From Sepiola atlantica (Eukaryota; Mollusca; Cephalopoda; Sepiida; Sepiolidae), in contig OY744517.1 of the NCBI GenBank assembly GCA_963556195.1, positions 79,832,714-79,896,713 of the forward strand: DNA of 64,000 nucleotides, in the 5' to 3' direction. A model generated the notes under the pieces. It did not search any database. It was not told the DNA's origin and saw nothing but the letters and a program-made list of their open reading frames with translations. Below are positions 1-11,267 of the stretch, piece by piece. Within the stretch, counting starts at the first letter, position 1. The number at the start of each line of letters is the position of its first letter. The position numbers and the translations under genes were made by a program.

Positions 1-1384
<1,384 letters not shown>

Positions 1385-1399
1385 TTTAACATACACACA

Positions 1400-1770
1400 A
1401 GATGGTCCAAAAAGATGTAACCATTTGTGATAAAGTAACATTTATTATTGAAAGGAAAACTTTACAATTTTGTTTTTCATAAACCTGTCTTATAGACATG
1501 TAAGTCTTGTGTGTGACATAAGTTCTGACAACCTCATATACCTCTATTTTGTAATGACCCTGTCGAACATGTCATGGGAAATTCTATTAATCTCTGTTCA
1601 AATGTTATTCTTAAGCGCAACAATAGTTTGGAGATTGTTAGCATAGACTCTATCTTTTAGGTATCTCTACAGAAAACAATCCAAAGGGGAGAGGTCTTGA
1701 GAATGTGCAGGCCAAGAGTGAAATATTGGAGCAATATGGTGTTGCTCCATCCTGCTGATAAACCACAGTA
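1400..1770 (-). pseudogene. Decayed mariner/Tc1-type transposase, C-terminal part
   Basis: Read on the minus strand, the piece begins with a QQDGATPY motif. After a frameshift it continues WPAHSQDLSPLDCFL, then RYLKDRVY. These are the second and third acidic blocks of the DDE/D catalytic core in the IS630-Tc1-mariner superfamily; the spacing between the QDG block and the SxDLSPLD block fits a DD34-37 layout. The reading frame is broken by at least one frameshift and several stops, so it cannot make enzyme. The catalytic motifs are seen directly; the superfamily call is established knowledge. The exact family (mariner or Tc1) is not resolved, and I could not find terminal inverted repeats. Confidence 0.65.
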
Positions 1771-2225
1771 TCTATTCCCTGGGTTAATTTTCATAGAAAC
1801 GATAGTGATAATAAAATGAATATATCTTTTCAGACCACCCTGTAGATATATATACACATTAGTCATCTTCACAAAGTCTTTGAACAATAAAGACGAAAGC
1901 TTGAGGAATGTTGTCTTTGCTCTTTATGGATATCCAGCAGGATATTATTGTAAAATCCCTTAATACAAAATCAATACCATCATTAGATTCCTCGTGAAAT
2001 TTCTTTTACTCAAGAAAAGTTTGGGTTGATCTTGGTATAGAGCTTTGTTTTTAATTCCATCCCCGGACATAGAAACAGGCAGAAACACTACAAATATAGT
2101 ATAAATAGCTGGAGTACCTGTCACAAGATGGGTTCATAATACTGAGACACACTTGGACCCTTTAATAACTGTAAAGGAATCAGAACTGTGAAAATAGAGC
2201 TTATACAATTGAAGTTATGGTCTTA

Positions 2226-2790
2226 TTTTTACTAATGAGTCACCACTTATGAAGGCCAAAAGCCACCCGAGAAAAAGGTCAATGAGATGGAATGGATTGT
2301 CAGTTGAATATTATGAGAGGATTGAAAATGCTGAATGGAATAAACAAAATTTGATTAGTTATGAGGATGGTTTATGACAAGTGTTTGTTGACATTGGATT
2401 TGAAAACGACTATGTTGTAGTCTGCAGGGAAGCTCTCTCGTGGTAATGTGTACCACAGATGAGAAGTTCTTTGAAAGAAACTCTGTTTATGAAAATTTCA
2501 TTTGATGTTAAGCATACAGAATAAGAAAAGAAAAGTTCTTTTCAGTTGTGGTAATAAAACGAGTTCTTGCTTTGAATGTCTCACAAGGAGGAGGCAGAGA
2601 CTGGAGCTTAGTCGAGCACATTCCATGGAAATAATGATAAAGAAGAGAAATACTTCTGTGAAGAACAAGAGAGATCACCTCCCACTAGATTGCGGGTTAT
2701 TTTGTACTCTGTCAAGGCAAAAAAGAGTGCTCTGAACAGCACCTCCCCAGATGTGGCTGCAGTATTCAATATTGTATGTATTAGCGTATT
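2226..2790 (-). mobile_element. Non-LTR retrotransposon 3' end (family B), 5'-truncated
   Basis: The minus strand reads as the C-terminal part of a reverse transcriptase ORF with frameshifts. It has an IWGGA block, then NFHKQSFFQRTSHLW, then VFKSNVNKHLS and a stop. The 3' end at about 2226-2290 is the GAGTCA-type tail also found at 8.27, 20.7, 28.0 and 63.55 kb. Seven copies of this family are recognisable in the window, in both orientations and all 5'-truncated. Dead copy. Confidence 0.8.
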
Positions 2791-2892
2791 AATTGGAACA
2801 CTTGTTAAATGTAAAGAAAGTTGACAATGGCTCTTCCATGATATTCAGCTTTATTAAGCTTGCGGTAAACAGTTTAGGTCATAACTAAACGT

Positions 2893-3220
2893 TATTTATC
2901 TACCTCCCACAGCGGTAAGATGTGACACAAGGTCGGGAAAGTGGGATTTGATAAACCAGCGCCCGAGAAGGTGAGCACTCTGGCCATTAAAAATTGCCTG
3001 GTAGGAGCGCCTCAGGCAGTAAGCAATAAACTTACTCCTCCCCAAAGAGGGGAGGCAAAGCCTGGGAGGGTGGACCTCCGAGATCTGCACAGGACAGACC
3101 CATAGACCGGCGTAAATCAAGCCCCGAATGCCAAGACGATACTAGTCCATGGGGTGTAGTATCCATCGGAACAGATACTACACTATGATCTTGGCAAAAG
3201 GCCAATTCAGCTAGTTTTTA
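2893..3220 (-). mobile_element. U2 snRNA-headed SINE, copy 1 of a tandem pair
   Basis: On the minus strand the element starts with a head (about 3169-3214) that closely follows the 5' end of U2 snRNA: GGCCTTTTGCCAAGATCA, then GTGTAGTATCTGTTC. U2 reads GGCCTTTTGGCTAAGATCAAGTGTAGTATCTGTTC over this part, which includes the branch-point-recognition region. A roughly 250-bp body with a GC-rich hairpin (AAAGAGGGGAGG type) follows, then a short A/T tail at about 2893. Compared with copy 2, it lacks about 26 bp of body near position 3000. Established knowledge: snRNA-headed SINEs (SINEU type) exist in crocodilians. Calling this element a U2-SINE is inference from the head. Confidence 0.75.
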
Positions 3221-3566
3221 TTTATCTACCTCCCACAAGGTAAGATGTGACACAAGGTCGAGAAAGTGGGATCAGATAAGCCAGCGCTCGAGAGGTGAGC
3301 ACTCTGGCCATTAAAAATTGCCTGGGCAGCCCCGTCGGCATTCCCCGGTAGGTGCGCCTCAGGCAGTAAGCTATAAACTTACTCCTCCCCAAAGAGGGGA
3401 GGCAAAGCCTGGGAGGGTGGACCTCCTATAACTGCACAGGACAGACCCATAGACCGGCGGAATCATGCCCCGAAGGCCAAGACAATACTAGTCCATGGGG
3501 TGTAGTATCCATCGGAACAGATACTACACTTTGATCTTGGCAAAAGGCCAATTCAGCTAGTTTATA
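3221..3566 (-). mobile_element. U2 snRNA-headed SINE, copy 2 of a tandem pair
   Basis: This is a second head-to-tail copy of the element at 2893-3220, about 90% identical by eye. It has the U2-like head at about 3512-3556 (minus strand) and the same body, including a segment of about 26 bp missing from copy 1. The two copies abut at about 3220 through a short T-rich stretch, the reverse complement of an ATAAA tail. Both heads are followed on the minus strand by an unusual second GTAGTATC repeat. Confidence 0.75.
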
Positions 3567-3831
3567 TATAAAAGAAGAAAATTTTCTTGAACCCCTTCTT
3601 CCACTTAACATTTTTTTACCTCTAATTTTACTACGATTTAAACCATAGTTACATTATACAAAACTAGAAGAATATTCGTCCCAGGTCGGGTAAAATTAAT
3701 TGCCCGAACAAAACAGGTTTGCACCACTTTTATGTCCCCTTACGAAGATTAAAATCAACATACTACTAAACCTTATGTCTAGAATCCTTATTCCAATTTT
3801 GATAAAAAATCAATTACATCATTTTCAATCT

Positions 3832-4617
3832 AGAAAATGTCTAAAATTTATGGCTTAAGCTTAAGGGGTCTTAAGGAGAAATTGAAATTCAGGGAATCTT
3901 GCTTAATTGGTGTCTAATGACTACGGATCAAATTTAATGCAAATCTGATATATTTGAATTCTCAAATGTGAGGTTGTGTCTATATTATGTCCCCTAAAAA
4001 CCTTTTTAAATATTCCCAAAAAAACTGAAATGTAGGTAATATTTATTAATTACCTATTATTAAAATTTCACAGAAATCGGAGGTATCTGAAATTTCATAA
4101 AGGATGTTCATTATTATAGGTTCCCAGGGTGTATCAGTATTTATGGACATTTACTGGAATTGTTATTTCAACTATCTCTATTCATATAAAGTTAGGTATG
4201 TGTATATGTTTATATATTTCTATATATAGAATTCACTTCTAAACTAATTAACCGATCATTATGGATTTTACAACATAAATGCTAAACACAAACGTGAGTA
4301 ATGTGGGCTATATTTATTTTGATTTAATTTATGAAAAGGGGGTGGAACCCTTTGTAAAAATTCTGATGTTTATGAAATTTTAACAATGGGCATTAGACAT
4401 CAATTAATAAATATTCAGTAAATTTCAGTTTCTTAGGGGTTTTTAAAGGGCTATTAGGAGACATAATATAGGCACAACCTCACATTTGAAAATCCAAACA
4501 TTTCAGATTTGCATTGAATTTGATCCATAGTCATTAGACACCAATTAAACAAGATTCCTTGAATTTCAATTCCTTTTTAAGACTCCTTAAGTTTAAGTCT
4601 TAAATTTTAGACATTTA
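3832..4617. mobile_element. Fold-back element with ~260-bp imperfect inverted repeats
   Basis: The sequence at 3832-4091 is the imperfect reverse complement of 4353-4617. Shared blocks include AATTGGTGTCTAATGACTA, CAAATGTGAGGTTGTG and CCTATATTATGTC. The centre (4092-4352) is AT-rich and non-coding. There is no ORF, so this is a non-autonomous fold-back or MITE-like element. I could not identify the superfamily or a clear target-site duplication. Confidence 0.75.
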
Positions 4618-4804
4618 TATAAAAAGCGAAAATTGTATGTCTGTCCGATAACTACTTTTGGTTATTAGACATACAAACTTTAAATTTGGTAGATATGATA
4701 CTCTATCTATGAAAGTTATTCTAAGAGGAACACATTTATATTTTTTTATTTGAATAGGTCCTTTAAGGGAGCATGAAACTCCCCACTTACAATGTATTAC
4801 TTCT

Positions 4805-4844
<40 letters not shown>

Positions 4845-5490
4845 CTCTCCACTCTCTCTCTCTCCTGCCCCTGTCCATTGGACGTGCCAGCAACTACCAT
4901 CTTCACCTGAAGATAGTTGCTGATAGACCTCCGGCAGCTCTAAGAACGTCCTACTTTCCTTTTCCTCTCTCGGACACTGTCCAAGTTTCTTTCCACCTAT
5001 ACCAAAAAGTATAAGTAACCTTTGTGAATAAACCCTTTTTGTTGTTGTTGTTATAAAAAGGTTTTATTATTTCATTTCGTGTCTGAAACCTAAGAGAGGG
5101 ACTAAAGTCCCCTTCTTTAAAGGTGTTGTCCCTTGTGTTTATAAAAAGTCTCACACACTCAATAAAAAAAGTTTATATGTGAACTTTGTATGTTTTTATT
5201 TATATGAAACTTTTGTATTTGCTTTTCGCATTTCCTCATGTCTATTTATATAACGTAATTCAGTGTTCATAGATTTCTCTATACATGAGTCAGTCCTAAA
5301 CTAATTAACCGATAATTATGAATTATGGAATATATGGAAATTGGCTTTATCTCTACTAAGATTGTCAAGAAGGTCGAGGATGTCTTGGCATCGCTTTGCA
5401 AGACTTTTGTTAGCCGCTCTCCATCCATATATATATACAGCTATGGTGCGACAACATGTAGAATTCACATCATCAGTCTGAAACCCCGAT
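4618..5490. other. Non-coding stretch with CT array
   Basis: It holds a (CT)n array at about 4805-4865, a short (GTT)n at about 5040-5052 and otherwise AT-rich sequence. Short open frames here lack any recognisable similarity or coding character. Confidence 0.6.
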
Positions 5491-5494
5491 CTTA

Positions 5495-5875
5495 CTCAGA
5501 ACATTGATATTCAGAGACGTGCAACCAAACGAATACCCTCCATCAGATACCTGCCATATTCGGAACGCTATGCTTCCCTGGGATTCATTTAAGCTCTGTC
5601 GGCTAACAACTGACTTGGTAAACACCCACAAAAGTATTTACAATCTCACCAACAACAACCCGGAGCACTTTTTTAATCTCCTTGTGTCTTACGCATGTGG
5701 GCATCTTCCCTATCACGTCAGAAAACTGCATTTAACTCCGATGACTTCCGGAAACATTTTTTCATGCTCAGTTGCTGAAGCATGAAGCAAACTGCCTGCA
5801 TCAGTTGTTGGCTGCCGAGACACTGCATCCTTTAAAACCTTCATGCTTCCTGAATGTCGCCAAAACTACACCTGA
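5495..5875 (+). mobile_element. CR1/Jockey-like LINE reverse transcriptase, C-terminal fragment (family D)
   Basis: Joined across small frameshifts, the plus strand reads RRATKRIPSIRYLPYSERYA, then LTDLVNTHKSIYNLTNNNPE, then RKHFF and a short tail. This is the post-RT C-terminal region typical of CR1/Jockey-group LINEs. Its 3' end runs into a (CA/TA)n tract and a (TTA)n-(TAG)n tail by about 6041. The same 3' end, starting CTGCATTCTTTAAAACC, recurs at 12415-12620. Truncated at the 5' end and frameshifted, so dead. Confidence 0.7.
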
Positions 5876-5893
5876 TGTCCCACCTCCACACAC

Positions 5894-5942
<49 letters not shown>

Positions 5943-6009
5943 TATGTACATGTACTTTTGATGAGTTGTAGCTGAGCACTTGACACAATGATTCCATTAT
6001 TATTATTAT

Positions 6010-6041
<32 letters not shown>
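5876..6041. repeat. CA/TA microsatellite and ATT/TAG tail
   Basis: About ten ACACAT-type hexamers (5886-5946) are followed by LINE 3' UTR sequence, then (TTA)n at about 5997-6010 and (GTA)n at about 6011-6041. This marks the 3' tail of the LINE fragment just upstream. Open frames in it are repeat artefacts. Confidence 0.75.
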
Positions 6042-6044
<3 letters not shown>

Positions 6045-6228
6045 TAAGATAATAAAGAGTGGCAACAATGAATCGTGGACGAGTCCATTGTGGGTGGGAC
6101 GTCGAGAAATTAAAAAAAAGGCGACTTGATAACTGTTAAAAAGGAGAAGGTTCCGCAGTGCAAAAGGGACTTGAAAAACGGCGGTTTTAAAAACGCAAAG
6201 AGCCGAAACGCTTAGTGATCGGAGTATC

Positions 6229-6540
6229 GATGTACCGGAAGAATGTGAGTTTACCGATATTTATGGCACCGATGAAGCTTTATTGGCTATGGTACCCAAG
6301 CCCGTCTTGCTGTTAGACTTTTGTGTCTGCTGACTAAAAATGCGGCTGATAAGCAAGTTGGTACTATTAAGAAATCCCCTGACTTGTACTTCACCAAAGT
6401 GCTTGTAGAACAATTGCTTCAGTTCACACTCGGATAGACAATGCAGAGCAAATTGCTTTCCAATCGGATGTATATACGAACGAGTTTCTAGCGGAAACCA
6501 AGTTTGTGACCTCAGCAAGAAAAAGACTTTCATGAGACAA
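6229..6540 (+). pseudogene. UCHL (ubiquitin C-terminal hydrolase L) processed pseudogene
   Basis: Three frames in sequence match peptidase family C12 deubiquitinases. At 6229-6313 it reads EECEFTDIYGTDEALLAMV followed by PKPVLAV. At about 6314-6400 it reads VGTIKKSPDLYFTK. At about 6398-6530 it reads ACRTIASVHTRIDNAEQIAF followed by NEFLAETK. These match, in order, the family's (V/I)YG.D.ELL.MVP.PV block, the SxYF.K block and the NACGTI.L.HA block that contains the catalytic Cys; that Cys is kept here. The catalytic His and Asp regions are missing and at least two frameshifts occur. Blocks that are interrupted by introns in animal UCHL genes are continuous here, which suggests an mRNA-derived copy. 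An A-rich tail is not obvious. Confidence 0.72.
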
Positions 6541-6691
6541 AAGTATATCAAAAGATTGTTTAATATGTGTGCGCAGCCGGCGTAAACCATCTGGTAATGG
6601 CAAATAAAGAAAACCAAAGTTTTTTTCATATACGTTCTGTTCTTTGTCATTCTTGTTGGATCTTAGCGGGTACCCTGAAAGAACTGGTAAT

Positions 6692-6696
6692 GCAAC

Positions 6697-6752
<56 letters not shown>
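6692..6752. repeat. (TAG)n microsatellite
   Basis: About twenty uninterrupted AGT/TAG triplets. It has no associated tail or ORF of its own. Confidence 0.9.
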
Positions 6753-6753
<1 letters not shown>

Positions 6754-6759
6754 TTATAC

Positions 6760-7439
6760 CCATTCCTTGATTGGTGTTGGTACAGTACCTGAGTATGTCA
6801 ATTTCCACCTTTAACTAGCTCCTACCACTTTCTAGCTAGTATGAAGAAAATATTTGTAGAAAAAGTATGCTACTTAGTATTAACATGAGAGTAAGTAACA
6901 GCGATGAATGTATTTATTGGCAAAAAAAACCAAAAACATTAGAAATTATGTTTTTAAGCAAAAATTATTTACTTTGAATGTCGAATACTCTTCATGTATA
7001 CTGTTTTTTTTTTGCGGATTATCAAAAACAAGCATCTTAGTTTTTAAAAAAATATTTATGCAATTTTTTTACTGTTATTATGTTATGTTAATTTCTTTAA
7101 ATTTACAAAAGACATATCCAGTTAAAAAAATTTCGTTAGACTTACGTGAGATTCAAATTCAGATAGTGACATCGTAAAACCTACTGTGTTAGTACTGTGC
7201 ACTCTGCCTATTCCTTTTTTTGTCAACCAATCAAATGTTTCGATTTGTGTACGAACAGACAAACCACTTTTTAATAGTATATAGATTATAATATATATGA
7301 TAATATGCTAAGGCAATTTCATATTCATACGTACTTTATCCCCTTTGAGAGAAATGATACTCTATCTATGCTGAATATGCAATGCAGAAAAGTAATTTTT
7401 TAATCTTCATCTGATGTTGCTGCTGTGTTGAATGTGAAA
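6760..7439. other. Non-coding stretch
   Basis: AT-rich sequence with no recognisable gene or repeat. An 89-codon open frame at 6908-7177 is Phe/Ile/Lys-rich and looks like chance in AT-rich DNA. Confidence 0.5.
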
Positions 7440-7773
7440 CTCGGACTAAAATAAACTTTCTTGGCCTTCGGGCTAGGATCAAAGTGTAGTATCTGTTCTG
7501 TCCAAAGATGGTACAATATTATTGTGGGGTATGAGTTCATGTCAGACGTCCATTGAATCGAAATATGTCACAAACTCCTACAAGGGGTTTGGAGAGAGAC
7601 CCCCATAACCAAAGTACTTAAATAAGTATGTTTCAGTTAGAACAAAGGTGGTATGATAATATTATGGGGTCTACGTTCGTGCCGGACGTCCATAGAATGG
7701 AATTATTTTTAAGCGCAGCAGCAACATACAACAGATGAGGGATGCAACTGTGGAATTTCCACAAATCCCGCTA

Positions 7774-7775
<2 letters not shown>
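7440..7775 (+). mobile_element. U2 snRNA-headed SINE, second body type
   Basis: The head at about 7460-7500 reads TTGGCCTTCGGGCTAGGATC, then AAAGTGTAGTATCTGTTCTG. It follows the U2 snRNA 5' region more closely than the copies at 3 kb. The body differs from those copies and is itself a diverged direct repeat: 7504-7568 and 7643-7707 share a GGTACAATATTATTGTGGGG-type start and a GGACGTCCAT core. The element ends in a (TTA)n tail at 7776-8140. Head on the plus strand, tail downstream, so the SINE orientation is coherent. The U2 origin is read from sequence; retroposition is inference. Confidence 0.7.
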
Positions 7776-7806
<31 letters not shown>

Positions 7807-7831
7807 GTTATTATTGTTATTGTTATTATTA

Positions 7832-7869
<38 letters not shown>

Positions 7870-7909
7870 TTTATTGTTATTATCATTATTATTATTATTT
7901 ATATTGTTA

Positions 7910-7983
<74 letters not shown>

Positions 7984-8077
7984 TATATTGTTATTGTTAT
8001 TATTATTATTGTTATTATCATTATTATTATTATTATTATTGTTATTGTTATTGTTATTATTATTGTTATTGTTATTA

Positions 8078-8140
<63 letters not shown>
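7776..8140. repeat. Long (TTA)n / (TTG)n array
   Basis: About 365 bp of TTA triplets with scattered TTG, TCA and TAT variants. It probably grew from the 3' tail of the U2-headed SINE immediately upstream. Poly-Ile and poly-Leu open frames here are artefacts. Confidence 0.9.
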
Positions 8141-8141
<1 letters not shown>

Positions 8142-8261
8142 GATTCTAAGAGTCTTAGAAAATTTTTTATCATTTTAAGAGCCTGAACAAAGTTAAACCT
8201 TTTTCAAACCCATAACTTTAGTTGTGTAAGCTCTATTTTTCCTATAGTTTTCACCATTTGT

Positions 8262-8435
8262 TTTTGTTTTTACTAATGAGTCAACACTTACCAAGGCCAA
8301 AAGCCACTCAATGATAAAGGTTAATGAGATGGATGCATTGTCGGTTTAATGATGAATAATATTATGGGAGGATTGGAAACGATTAACGGAATTAACAACA
8401 GTTGATTGTTTATGGCAGGTATTTGTTGACATTCT
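8262..8435 (-). mobile_element. LINE family B 3' end fragment
   Basis: Matches the last ~170 bp of the family B LINE in reverse orientation: ACTAATGAGTCAACACTTA, AAGGCCAAAAGCCACTC and the GAGGATTGGAAA block. Only the 3' UTR and the last codons of the ORF are left. Confidence 0.75.
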
Positions 8436-8765
8436 TAAAAGTATTTTGGGGTTCGACCGCTTCCAGTTATTAAAGAACCTAACTTGCCTTCATATTATAA
8501 ACCCAACTTGTGGCGCGTATTTCAGCTAGTTGACAATAAAACTAGGGCTCAAAGCATGAAAGAAATAACCCCCAACTGTTTCGAAGCATAATTTGTTTGT
8601 GTGTTTGAATTCCCTTGGAGGGAGGGGGGCGGGGATAATTTCATTTGGCATTTGTTTGTTTGCAACTCATATCCCACAGGACTCATATGTTGGTCTCAAT
8701 GACAAAATGTCCCCCCTCATCATCAAATGTTAAATCCTTTGATGTTCGAGGGTTCGTTTTACCCT

Positions 8766-8769
8766 ATTT

Positions 8770-8807
<38 letters not shown>

Positions 8808-8822
8808 TTTTTTATTTTATTT

Positions 8823-8855
<33 letters not shown>

Positions 8856-8875
8856 TTTTTATTTTTTTTACATAA
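8766..8875. repeat. (TAG)n followed by T-rich (TTTA)n tract
   Basis: About 13 AGT/TAG triplets run into a 70-bp TTTTTATTT tract. Simple sequence only; the open frame across it (poly-Ser then Phe) is an artefact. Confidence 0.85.
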
Positions 8876-8879
8876 TGCA

Positions 8880-9489
8880 GTCTCTCAAGGTTAATGTTAC
8901 CCACAGAGTACGTATACATCCCTGGTTGATTTCCGCATATAAATGGCATTTACTGACAGTTCCCATTGAAAGCAATAAAAATGGACCGGGGAAATTAATG
9001 CTTACAAATATTCATATGTATTTAATTTCCATACTGACCTATTGAGACATTTTACTAAACAAAAAGAAAGAAATAACTTGAATTGAGTAAATTACAAGGT
9101 TATTCAAATTTGTAAGGATTATTATTATTATTGAAAACTAGCAGGGCTACTTGGCGTTGCCCGGGGAAGTATTAAGTAATTTATTTTTCAATAACAATTG
9201 ATTTCCTACTGTTGTCATACGCAAGGTAAATCTTACTGTAAAAATCGAAACAATTAATCGAAATTAAAACTTACTAAAAAAAAAAATAGATAAATAACAC
9301 AACGTAACAATTTTTTACGGAAGTTTTGTTTATTGTATTTTTTTTTACTATTTTTTTAATCAATTTTCTCTGCTGATTCCAAAAATGTTATTATTTTTCT
9401 GTATCATCGACCGTTATAGAAATACATTGCTTTTCAATGTCATCATATATTGGAAAATGCTATATGTTCCACTACTAAATGTATATCAG
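8880..9489. other. Non-coding stretch
   Basis: AT-rich sequence with short (TTA)n at 9119-9132. No gene or repeat family recognised. Confidence 0.5.
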
Positions 9490-9691
9490 ATCAATTACTA
9501 AGTTCTGTTCTTATTAAGATGGCTACTAGAGGATGTAAAAATTCTCCAGACACATTTTCCTATGTGTGTGGTTATTATATTGAAAAAAAGCAGGTCCAAA
9601 TTGTGGATAGCATACAGACTCTATTTTCGGTGACCAGGAAATAACTTGCTAACAGGTGACTGAGATGTCATGCTACAATTTATATAATAAC

Positions 9692-9782
9692 TGTCACTCG
9701 ACTGAGTGTCACTTAACTAAGTGGCACTCCACTAAGTGGCACTCGACTGAGTGGCACTCCATTGAGTGGCACTCCACTAGGA
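9692..9782. repeat. 15-bp minisatellite inside the gene remnant
   Basis: About six copies of a 15-bp unit of type TGGCACTCCACTGAG. It sits exactly where the middle of the flanking gene remnant has been lost, so it may be filler formed at a deletion junction. Confidence 0.8.
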
Positions 9783-10088
9783 TTAGTAAAATAGTTTGTG
9801 AAGGCCTTAGATTTTGGAGGAGAATCTTTTCAAGAAATTTGTCTCATGTTTCCAAAGCTATCAGATGCTAAGATCAAAGGTGTTATATTTGTTGGACCCC
9901 AAGTAAATGCAATGTTGAAGTCGGAGAAACTGGGAAAAGCGATGACAAAAGTTGAAAAAGAAGCTTGGTGCACATTTTGTGATGTAGTTCGTGGATTCTT
10001 AGGAAATCACAAGGATCCTAATTGCAAACAACTGGTATCAAAGCTTATTGAGAACTTCAGGAAACTGGGTTGTTGTATGAGAATGAGA

Positions 10089-10147
10089 TGAGAATGAGAT
10101 GAGAATGCAAAAAATGAACCTTTAAGTTCATTTTTTGCATTCTCATC
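10089..10147. repeat. Perfect hairpin, ~23-bp arms
   Basis: Left arm AGATGAGAATGCAAAAAATG and right arm CATTTTTTGCATTCTCATCT are exact complements around a 5-10 nt loop. The left arm extends short direct repeats of GAGAATGAGAT. It interrupts the gene remnant between GC-C and HSHLDFF and looks like a template-switch product. Confidence 0.85.
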
Positions 10148-10349
10148 TAGATTTCTTCCCCGAAAACTTGGGTGATGTCAGTGAAGAACATGGTGAGAGA
10201 TTTCATCAGGACATCGCAACAATGGAAAGAAGATATCAAAGGCGGTGGGATACTGCGATGATGGGAGATTATATATGGTCTCTTGTCAGAAAAGATGAAA
10301 ATGTGCACTTTAGAAAATCTCGATCGTCAAAGCACTTCTAATCTTAAGA

Positions 10350-10985
10350 AAAGAGTTATCAAAGCATCTACATTGCAAAGTTGTATGGTTTGTTGTGTTC
10401 TAACATTGTATTTACTAAGTATCATTGAATATATGAAAAAAGTACTAAATGCTGTGTAATTATCTGCTGTAGAGAAAGGTTGTGTATAAAACACGAAAAT
10501 ATTAAATTAAGAAAAATTTTTAAAAAACTATCGATGTTATGCCAAAACGAATGTGATTTTTGAATTCAGTAGCAAAAATTACATGTAAAAACATTAAAAA
10601 ATACATGTAAAAACATTAAAAAATACAAATAAACAAAACATGTGTTACATTGTGTAATCTTACTTAAAGAACAAATACGCGAGAAAAGTTTTACAAAAAG
10701 AAATATGTGAGACAAGTTTTACCACTCTTTCTCTCCTGAATCTATAATTATAGAATTTGTCAGCCCATATATTAATTCTTATGTTAATCACAAAAAATAT
10801 TAAGCCTCCACTTCTTTGCTCATAAAAATTAAATTTGCATACATGATTATTTTTTCCTTTCTTTTATTATGATTAGTTATTATTAAGATATTGCCTCTCT
10901 TTCTTTGCTCATAGAAGTAAATTCGCATATGCGATTATTGAAGCGAGCTGGGCATACGTATGTTCACTTTTATTACATAAACTTC
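10350..10985. other. Non-coding stretch with two short tandem duplications
   Basis: It has a 22-bp direct duplication at about 10579-10625 (ACATGTAAAAACATTAAAAA unit). A diverged ~88-bp duplication lies at about 10804-10850 and 10892-10940 (both contain TTCTTTGCTCATA). No gene visible. Confidence 0.6.
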
Positions 10986-10989
10986 TATT

Positions 10990-11258
10990 AAAAAAATCAC
11001 ACCCTTCTCTGTAGAGGTCTAATAGCTTCTTTCCTCGAACGACTTGTCTTTGGAATTCCCTACCTGCTCCCTGTTTCCCCAACCGTACTAACATGCAGAA
11101 ATTTAAATGTAATGTGAACAAACATCTTGCTGCTCAAGCACCCTCCCCCCACCCGGGTTACTCTCCTATAAATCTGGCCCTTATCACAGTCGTCTCTTAC
11201 ACTTCAGTGGCAATATTCCTTGTTTTCGGTGCACAAAAGTAAAAAGAAAAAAATAATA
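10990..11258 (+). mobile_element. LINE family A 3' end fragment
   Basis: The plus strand reads SFFPRTTCLWNSLPAPC, then MQKFKCNVNKHLA, then a 3' UTR ending in an A-rich tail (AAAAAGAAAAAAATAATAAA). The same C-terminus and 3' UTR recur at 18.2-18.45, 25.75, 26.1, 29.1 and 29.86 kb. 5'-truncated. Confidence 0.8.
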
Positions 11259-11267
11259 AATTTTAAG

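Larger units (their letters stand above)
9490..10341 (+). pseudogene. Remnant of an unnamed multi-copy invertebrate gene family
   Basis: Three blocks lie in order. An N-terminal block (about 9518-9643) has a TFSYVCGYY motif resembling the CYVCG zinc-knuckle-like start of the family. A middle block (about 9798-10080) reads KLSDAKIKGVIFVGPQ, KAMTKVEKEAWCTF and FRKLGC. A C-terminal block (10135-10341) reads HSHLDFFPENLGDVSEEHGE, RFHQDIATMERRYQRRW and MMGDYIW. I recognise this combination as a protein family present in many copies in arthropod and mollusc genomes, probably transposon-derived; its biochemical role is not known to me. Several hundred codons between blocks 1 and 2 are missing and replaced by a minisatellite, and a hairpin splits blocks 2 and 3. 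It cannot encode the full protein. Confidence 0.65.

Noticed and set aside
3169..3214. Functional U2 snRNA gene
   Set aside because: Only the first ~40 nt match U2; the Sm site and 3' stem-loops are missing.
6261..6650. 129-codon minus-strand frame
   Set aside because: Antisense shadow of the UCHL pseudogene; no motif of its own.
7735..8149. 135-residue poly-Ile and 114-residue poly-Leu frames
   Set aside because: Direct products of the (TTA)n array at 7776-8140.
9240..9265. TCGAAAC as part of a further hammerhead
   Set aside because: No CUGAUGA upstream and no stem II partner.
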